64,000 nucleotides of DNA, taken from positions 22,809,001 through 22,873,000 of the forward strand of contig NW_026947486.1 in the NCBI RefSeq assembly GCF_034190915.1, written 5' to 3'. Below the pieces are notes generated by a model, which saw only the letters and a list, made by a program, of their open reading frames with translations, made no database searches and was not told where the DNA came from. This document shows, in pieces, positions 58,457 through 64,000 of the stretch (position 1 is its first letter; each line of letters starts with the position of its first letter). The position numbers were made by a program, and so were the translations under genes. The stretch is from Cavia porcellus (taxonomy: Eukaryota > Chordata > Mammalia > Rodentia > Caviidae).

Positions 58457-60569
58457 TCATTAGCCCAATGATATCCCCTCTTGCATCTTGGGCATAAACT
58501 TGTGGGCCTTGGCCTTGGGTTGTTGTACTGAGACTTCTGGGCCGCAGGGCAGTCTCTGGCAAAATGGCCTGTCTGATCACATTTAAAACATTTGCCATTA
58601 TTTGTTTTTCCTCCTTGCTTGTGTGCAAGGAGGATCTCTTTCACAGCTGTAGCCATAGCTAAGCCTTGATGGTAGGTGTGGCCTATGTCAGCACACAGGT
58701 GAATATAACTTGAAAGATCCTCTTTTTTTCTATATGGTTTGATAGCTGCCTGGCAGGCAGGAGTAGCATTCTCATAAGCCAGTTGTCTAACTAGGCCAGA
58801 GTTATCCTCGGTGGTGCCAAAGAGACATCAGTTGCCTGTAAGAGGCGATCAACAAAATCAGAGAAGTGTTCCTCGGGTTTTTGTTTTATTTTTGTCAGGG
58901 AAGAAGCGGCTCCACCAGAGGGGAGCCTTTGCCACACTCTGCTTGCTGCCAGAGTGATCTGAGCAAAAAGGCCTGTCTCATATCGCATTTGGGCTTGTTG
59001 TGTGGCATATCAGCCTGTTCCCATTAGCGTGGGAAGGATATAATGATTCCTCCTGTTAGTATTGTGTTTGGCTAAAAGTTCACTTTGGTCTTGGAATTTC
59101 ACCTTCCAGAGCAGATAGTTGCCCCCTGAAAGTATAGCCCTGGCTAAATCCCTCCAATCATTAGGCGTAATCCAGCCTTGGGTTAAGGAATCCAAGACCG
59201 CAAGGGTGAAGGCTGCTGTGGGACCATACTGGGATACTGCTGTTTTTAGTTCTTTTAGGGCAGTTACTGGGAATGGTGTATGGGCCCTATTAGCTCTCGG
59301 TGCTAGGGGTGGTGGGTCTGTGTCTGTATCACTACCATGTGAGTCAGAGTCATTTTCTTCCTCAATATTATCAGTTTCTATATCTTGTCTCTGTAAATGC
59401 AGTGGCTGTCTTTTTTTGTTTCTCCTTGTTGTTGTAGTGGCCTGTGTTTTATCCCTTACATGTTCCTGGCTTGGGGATCGATTCCTACATCTAATTTGCC
59501 TCTTTTGTCTCCCCCTTTCTCTAATTGTTTCATTGTCGCCCTCTTGTGGACTGGCGCCATCTTGGGCGGGTCGAGTTGTCTCTCCTCCACTGTGTGAGTC
59601 ATCGCCACACGTGCTAGTTTGAGCAATTTCAGTTACAGGAAACAGTAGAGGATGTGCCACTTTTAAGGCTTCTGTTTTGGGAGGGCAGGTTGTCTCTGTT
59701 ACCGGGAACATTATCGTGGGCAGACCACGCAGTGGACCTGAGATAGGCACCATCTTAGGGAGTGGCAGACCAGAAACGGCCATCATTTTAGGGGGGTTTA
59801 TATGTAATGTTTGAAGCTCTAAAGCAAGCCTTTGTATATCCTTAGTTAGCTGAACTTGTTGTTGTAGATCATGAAATTGTTTCTCTAATGAAAGGAGGCC
59901 TGGAGATGGGCTGGGTGGTCGCTGAAGACCGGGGGGGGGGTAGTCAACCGGAGGGTAATGGTATTGGGCAGTCTCTTCCGCTAATTGTGACCAATCAACT
60001 TCCTGACAATCGGAAAGGTCAGGGTAGATAGGGCGGTACAGAGGAGGGAGCATGGTGGCGCCATTTTGAGTATCGGGGTGGTGCGCGCCATTTTGAGTAC
60101 CCTCGTGGTCTCCAGACAAAGGAAATGGCAGCAAGTCACCATCTTGAAAAGGCTCCAGAATATCAAGGACCACACAGCTGGGAGGGCTGGGTGCCTTAGA
60201 TAAGTCCTGTGGTTGCAGAGTACAATTGTGGGAGGCAGATAACACAGCCTCACCCTGGGTGAGTGTCTCCGCGATCTGGGGATCTGCGTGACGTTGTGTC
60301 AGCAGCTCAGAGATTAAAGTCCGATATGAAAAGGCAGTTACCGGAATCTTTTTTGAGCCAAAAACCCCATGATAGTCTTTGAGAGCATCTCCTACTCTTT
60401 TCCACCTGTTCAAATCGATGGTGTCCTCTAGAGGGAACCACGGACACACTGAATGTATGAACTGAAAGTTCTGAAGCAAGTCTTTTGTTTTAACCTTCAT
60501 CCCTCTTATCTTGAGTGCCTCCCTGAGGCCATTCACGAACAATTCCTGTTCACTAAGTGCTTGCCCCAT
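58384..60569 (-). pseudogene. Class II ERV gag, broken
   Basis: Gag builds the virus core. The start MGQALSEQEL (60569) has a Gly2 myristoylation consensus and a betaretroviral matrix-like N-terminus. The frame is open for 519 codons to a TGA at 59012-59010 and covers matrix, a long proline-, Thr/Asp/Glu-rich middle region and most of capsid. After the TGA the same frame continues with the capsid major homology region (KPEEHFSDFVDRLLQA, about 58880). A frameshift at about 58810-58830 follows. Nucleocapsid has two CX2CX4HX4C zinc knuckles, [14 protein letters not shown] and [14 protein letters not shown]. The frame ends at 58384. Confidence 0.93.
58405..58411 (-). promoter_or_regulatory. Gag-pro ribosomal frameshift site GGGAAAC
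   Basis: The minus strand reads CAG GGA AAC in the gag frame, giving the heptamer G_GGA_AAC. A -1 slip continues as [10 protein letters not shown], which is the dUTPase frame. The same heptamer class is used at gag-pro junctions of type-D betaretroviruses. Confidence 0.85.
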
Positions 60570-60729
60570 GCCAGTAGAAAGGTAAGATCCGTTCACCTAC
60601 TGTGATTCAGGCGAGACGTAAGGTGGCCGTCCACACGGATCACAGGGACAAAACCCTTGAATCAGTCATGCTGGCCAGCGCTTTACTCCCATGAACGGTC
60701 CCATGTCGTTATCCCTCGTGCCAAGTCAA

Positions 60730-60747
60730 GCCCCCACATGGGCACCA
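60730..60747 (-). promoter_or_regulatory. Primer-binding site, Lys-tRNA-like
   Basis: Directly downstream of the 5' LTR the minus strand reads TGGTGCCCATGTGGGGGC. This most resembles the tRNA-Lys(1,2) primer site, with a few changes and a probable one-base shift. Confidence 0.7.
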
Positions 60748-60749
60748 CT

Positions 60750-61167
60750 TGATCCATCCCATGGATCGGTCAGTGGGCCTCACCTGGAGAAGGGATGGGG
60801 ATGAAGGGCTGCGCAAAAGAAAAGAGAGACGGAGACAGGATGAGATTCCAATCGAGTCTCATTTATTCAGGAAGTGTACGTGGCTTATATAGAGTCAAAG
60901 GGGACGTGGCCTTACAGGATGGGCCATCTTGGATCTTCTCATATGCCATGGGCCTATCAAACTAGCAGGAAATCATATATAGGCACATAGGTAAGTGGAC
61001 GTGATGTCAACAAGAGGTGACTATGGGAGATGTAGGCTGAAGCAGGAAGGTGCTCACATCATGCACACTGTAGGCAAGGGGAGGATCATGGGAAATGTAG
61101 GCTGACACAAAATGCCTTCAGGTGGGAGGGGCAGGACAGCGGCACCCATTCTGAGCCACTCCCTACA
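60750..61167 (-). repeat. 5' LTR of the class II provirus
   Basis: A 418-bp LTR, TG...CA on the plus strand. TATA box complement at 60885-60891 and AATAAA complement at 60862-60867. It pairs with 52398-52814. Confidence 0.96.
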
Positions 61168-61218
61168 TCCAACAATTGTAACATTCAGTGTTTAACCTTA
61201 TGATTCTAAATATTATAT

Positions 61219-61560
61219 AGTAGTCTTCCCTTATCTGTGGTTTTGGTTTTTGTGGTTTGAGTTATTTGTGATCAACTGCAATCCAAAATATTAGATGGAA
61301 AATTCCAGAAATAAAAAAATTAATGTTTAAAGTTATGCCTCATTCTGAATGTGTGAATAAATGTTTGTATTTTACTAGTGTATGAATAAATCTTGTGCTG
61401 TCCCATTCCATCTTGCCCAGGACAGAAATCTACCAGGACTTTCTTTCTGGTCTTCTTCTCACATCATGTCTTCCTAGAAACATGGCTTACAGTGACTGCA
61501 GTGGTGTCACTACTGCTCTCACATAGAGTAAGTCTGATTTCCTAGACATCCCATGAGGGA
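61219..61560 (+). repeat. Tigger-like DNA transposon remnant
   Basis: TCTTCCCTTATCTGTGGTTT, followed by GTGATCAACTGCAATCCAAA, AATATTAGATGGAAAATTCC and AGAAATAAAAAAATTAATG, matches the ordered phrases of a mammalian Tigger consensus I recognise. The right end is indistinct. Confidence 0.55.
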
Positions 61561-62000
61561 TCTGTAGGAAGAACCTGTTTCTCTTTCTGACCTAATTATC
61601 CTAAGATGTTGGTTGGTGTGGTGAGCTCCTTGGAAAACTGACAATTTTGGGGAATTTGGTAGATGAGCCTTTATCCGTGTATTGTTCTTATGTGTCTTGA
61701 GTGACTGCTGTTCTAAAGATTATCAATGTTTTTCACAAAGTTCATGAGGTAAGAGCTTTGCTCCATCCACCTAACAGTCCTTCTTACTAACACAGGATCA
61801 AACACAGTCTATTAAACTCCAAAAAGCCTAGTTGACCCTCTGCTTTGGGATATGGCCCTCTAGAAACCTTCATGATCTGATATTAGGACAGCAGTCAAAG
61901 AAACTTAAAGGAAAACAAAGCTGTCAGTGCATAGCTAATCCACTGCACCCCAATTTCCTTTTTATGTGATTGAAGTAAATGCTTAAAGAATTGATGATTT
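61561..62000. other. Intergenic, nothing recognised
   Basis: About 440 bp between the transposon remnant and the L1 monomers. No gene or repeat was identified. Confidence 0.45.
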
Positions 62001-62750
62001 AGAGGAGGAGCTGGGCGGATCTGGAGTGCCTGCAGAAGCCCCTTCCTTTGTCTGGAGGAGTGAGTATTTCTGCAAGCAGGGAGGGATCCCAGGTTCCTGA
62101 GGCACCTCGGCCTGTGCCCAGCCGCGCCTAGCCATCAGCGTGCAGAGGAGGAGCTGGGCGGATCCGGAGTGCCTGCAGAAGCCCCTTACTTTGTCTGGAG
62201 GAGTGAGTATTTCTGCAAGGGGGAGGGATCCCAGGTTCCTGAGGCACCTCGGCGTGTGCCCAGCCGCGCCTAGCCATCGGTGTGCAGAGGAGGAGCTGGG
62301 CGGATCCGGAGTGCCTGCAGAAGCCCCTTCCTATGTCTGGAGGAGTGAATATTTCTGCAAGCAGGGAGGGATCCCAGGTACCTGAGGCACCTCGGCCTGT
62401 GGTGAGTGGCCAGCACAGTCTGCCCAAATCTCAGACTGTTCCGGACCCCCCCAGGCTTCTGGGTGCAGTGAAGTGGAGCAGTGGGTTAGAGGCCACTACA
62501 GCCGCCTCCCCATCCCGGCTACACCTGGAGGTCTGCGGAGCTCACCGGGTAGGCGGGCCTACACTATCCCACCCCCCAGCCCAGCCGTGCCTAGCCATCT
62601 GCGTGCAGAGGAGGAGCTGGGTGGATCCGGAGTGCCCGCAGAAGGCCCTTCCTTTGTCTGGAGGACTGTGGATATCTCTGCAAGCAGGGAGGGATCACAG
62701 GCTCCTGAGGCACTGCCACCTGTGGTGAGTACCCTAACCCGGCTGCGATT
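62001..62750 (+). promoter_or_regulatory. L1 promoter of tandem ~142-bp monomers
   Basis: AGAGGAGGAGCTGGGCGGAT opens units at 62001, 62144 and 62286 (periods 143 and 142). A fourth related unit begins at 62606, after about 180 bp of different sequence following unit 3. The units share TGCCTGCAGAAGCCCCTTCC, GTCTGGAGGAGTGAGTATTT and GATCCCAGGTTCCTGAGGC. They are GC-rich, a design known from mouse L1 A, Tf and Gf promoters, though this sequence is different. Confidence 0.92.
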
Positions 62751-62980
62751 CAAGAGCTGTGGATCTACCAAGGGGCAGGTGGGCGCACAGTGTCCCTGAG
62801 GCCCAGCTTGTCTGGAACCGTGGAGTTCTGAACAAGCAGAGGAGGGCCATTGGTTCTGCAGGCCCAATGGCCTGGGGTAGAGTGGTGCCAGAGCCTCAGT
62901 AGCTGCAAACATAGAAGGGGATTTTCAACAGATCCTGAGGAGGCTTTCAAATAACACTTGAAACACAGAAATATAGGAAA

Positions 62981-64000
62981 ATGACAAAACGAAAGACCAA
63001 ATTACAACCTCAAACCTCCAGCCCATCTCAGGAAACCCTAGGAGGAATGTATTTAGAAGAAAATATATCCCATCCTCCTCATATATCAGACACAATAGCT
63101 ACTGAAGTGGACAAGCAACTCCAGGAAGCTTTAAAGAACTTCAAACTCGAAATAATATCCCAGATAAAAGAAGAAATGATAAAAGAAATGAAAGAGATTC
63201 TAAATATATCTAAAGAAAACACAGATAAAAAATTGGAGGAACTAAACAAAAAGATAGAATCCCTAGATGAGCAATATAAGAAACAAACAGAATACATAAT
63301 GCAGATGCACAGAGATATACAGGAAATAAAAAACTCCACTGAAAGTTGTAAAAACTGCCTTAATGAAAGTGAAGATAGAATTTCAGACCTTGAGACAGGA
63401 TTGCAGCTAATGAACAGGAAAGGAAAGATCTTTTAAAAATAACAAGGAATCAGGAAACAACAATTCAACAACTGCAAGATGATGCAAAGAAGAATAACAT
63501 AAGAATGATAGGCATTAATGAAAAAGGAGACAACATAAAGGATATCAAGAGGATATTTAGAGAAGCAATAGCTGAAAACTTCCCAAGCATGAGATCAGAA
63601 ACTGACATCAGGATCAGTGAAGCATATAGAACTCCAAATATTCATAACCAAAATAAAACTACACCCAGACATATAATAATCACCATCCCAGAAATCCAAC
63701 ACAAGAATAGATTATTAAAAGCTGTCAGAGAGAAAAGACAGATCACTTATAAAGGAAAACCTATCAGAATCACAGCAGACTTCTCATCACAAAAAAGTCA
63801 AGAAGAGCATGGAGTGAAGTATTCCAGATCCTAAAGCAAAATGATTTCCAACCTAGACTGATATATCCTGCAAAACTACCATTTAAAATAGATGGTGAAA
63901 TACGATACTTCCATGACAAAGAACAGCTGAAGAACTTCATGAACACCAAACCAACCCTGCAAAAAATATTGAAAGACAGTTTAGATACACAAAGGAAAAA
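62981..64000 (+). pseudogene. L1 ORF1, frameshifted, continues beyond window
   Basis: Starts MTKRKTKLQPQTSSPSQETL. A coiled coil follows (EELNKKIESLDEQYKKQTEY, about 63235-63300). A frameshift near 63400 moves to the frame carrying the RRM region (63505-63834, RISEAYRTPN and PRHIIITIPEI). A second frameshift near 63830 leads to the C-terminal domain (FKIDGEIRYFHDKEQL, about 63880-63930). These domains package L1 RNA as a trimeric chaperone. Confidence 0.9.

Larger units (their letters stand above)
52398..61167 (-). mobile_element. Complete class II ERV provirus, inactivated
   Basis: The 8,770-bp minus-strand provirus has LTRs at both ends, the 6-bp target duplication TCCAAC (52392-52397 and 61168-61173), a Lys-tRNA-like primer site, gag, dUTPase plus protease, pol, env and a polypurine tract, in betaretrovirus order. 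The two LTRs differ at about 18 of 417 positions by hand count, roughly 4%, so the insertion is a few million to perhaps ten million years old at rodent rates. Stops, frameshifts and catalytic changes in every gene make it non-functional. A sister copy, cut by the window edge, is at 1-3093. Confidence 0.97.
62001..64000 (+). mobile_element. 5' part of an L1 running off the window
   Basis: A monomeric promoter (62001-62980) is followed by ORF1 (62981 to past the window end). It is the same domain family as the L1 at 35525 but with a different promoter. Its 3' part and far target duplication lie outside the window, so activity cannot be judged. ORF1 already has frameshifts. Confidence 0.9.

Noticed and set aside
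59119..59622. 167-codon plus-strand frame
   Set aside because: It is the complement of ERV gag and carries no domain of its own.
62001..62430. CRISPR-like direct repeats
   Set aside because: The units are contiguous 142-bp monomers without unique spacers, in a mammalian L1 promoter.
62128..62912. Several overlapping frames of 80-150 codons on both strands in the L1 monomers
   Set aside because: The GC-rich tandem repeat keeps several frames open by chance. The region is promoter, not protein.

Overview
This is nuclear DNA from a placental mammal, almost certainly a rodent. It holds one protein-coding gene, the X-linked oocyte growth factor BMP15, in an otherwise repeat-dominated and AT-rich landscape. 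The rodent call rests on many short SINEs of the ID type (tRNA-Ala/BC1-like, with A and B boxes and an A-rich tail). I see no murid B1 or B2 SINEs, which argues against mouse or rat. I cannot fix the species. By synteny with other mammals the window should lie on the X chromosome.

Layout. 1-3093: the pol/protease part of a class II (betaretrovirus-like) endogenous retrovirus, minus strand, cut by the window edge. About 3600-9310: a decayed class I ERV on the plus strand (pol, an env transmembrane fragment, a probable LTR). 10746-11283: a solo class I LTR with 4-bp target duplications. 12900-14340: SINE, old L1 and LTR fragments. 14337-18399: mostly unique sequence with MIR remnants, leading to BMP15. 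18400-23628: BMP15, two coding exons (18400-18751 and 22778-23628) with a 4.03 kb intron, encoding a 400-residue preproprotein; its poly(A) signal is at 23685. About 25380-30770: an old, highly decayed minus-strand L1. 30770-35508: low-feature sequence with one SINE.

35525-42784: a full-length minus-strand L1 (7.26 kb) with a perfect 16-bp target-site duplication, ORF1 split by a SINE, and a broken ORF2. 43058-47159: head-to-head with it, a 4.1 kb element with a perfect 14-bp target-site duplication. It has a long 5' UTR, an L1-type ORF1, no ORF2, and a 3' end matching that of the L1. I read it as a half-L1 (HAL1-like) retrotransposon. 47570-51260: three truncated L1 3' ends, an ID SINE and a long CT microsatellite. 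51590-52270: two MaLR-type LTR remnants.

52398-61167: a complete class II provirus, minus strand, 8.77 kb, with two LTRs, 6-bp target duplications (TCCAAC), a Lys-tRNA-like primer site, gag, dUTPase/protease, pol, and an env of the gammaretroviral (CXXC / CX6CC) type. It is inactivated by stops, frameshifts and catalytic substitutions. 61219-61560: a Tigger-like DNA transposon remnant. 62001-64000: the 5' part of another plus-strand L1 whose promoter is built of about 142-bp tandem monomers, followed by ORF1, and running off the window.

The only host gene able to act is BMP15. It encodes a secreted TGF-beta family ligand made by oocytes that acts on granulosa cells. Everything else is retroelement biology: three ERV lineages, at least two L1 lineages with different repeated promoters, a non-autonomous L1 derivative, and ID SINEs that probably used L1 machinery. 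I found no RNA genes apart from SINE-derived tRNA-like sequence and no CRISPR arrays.
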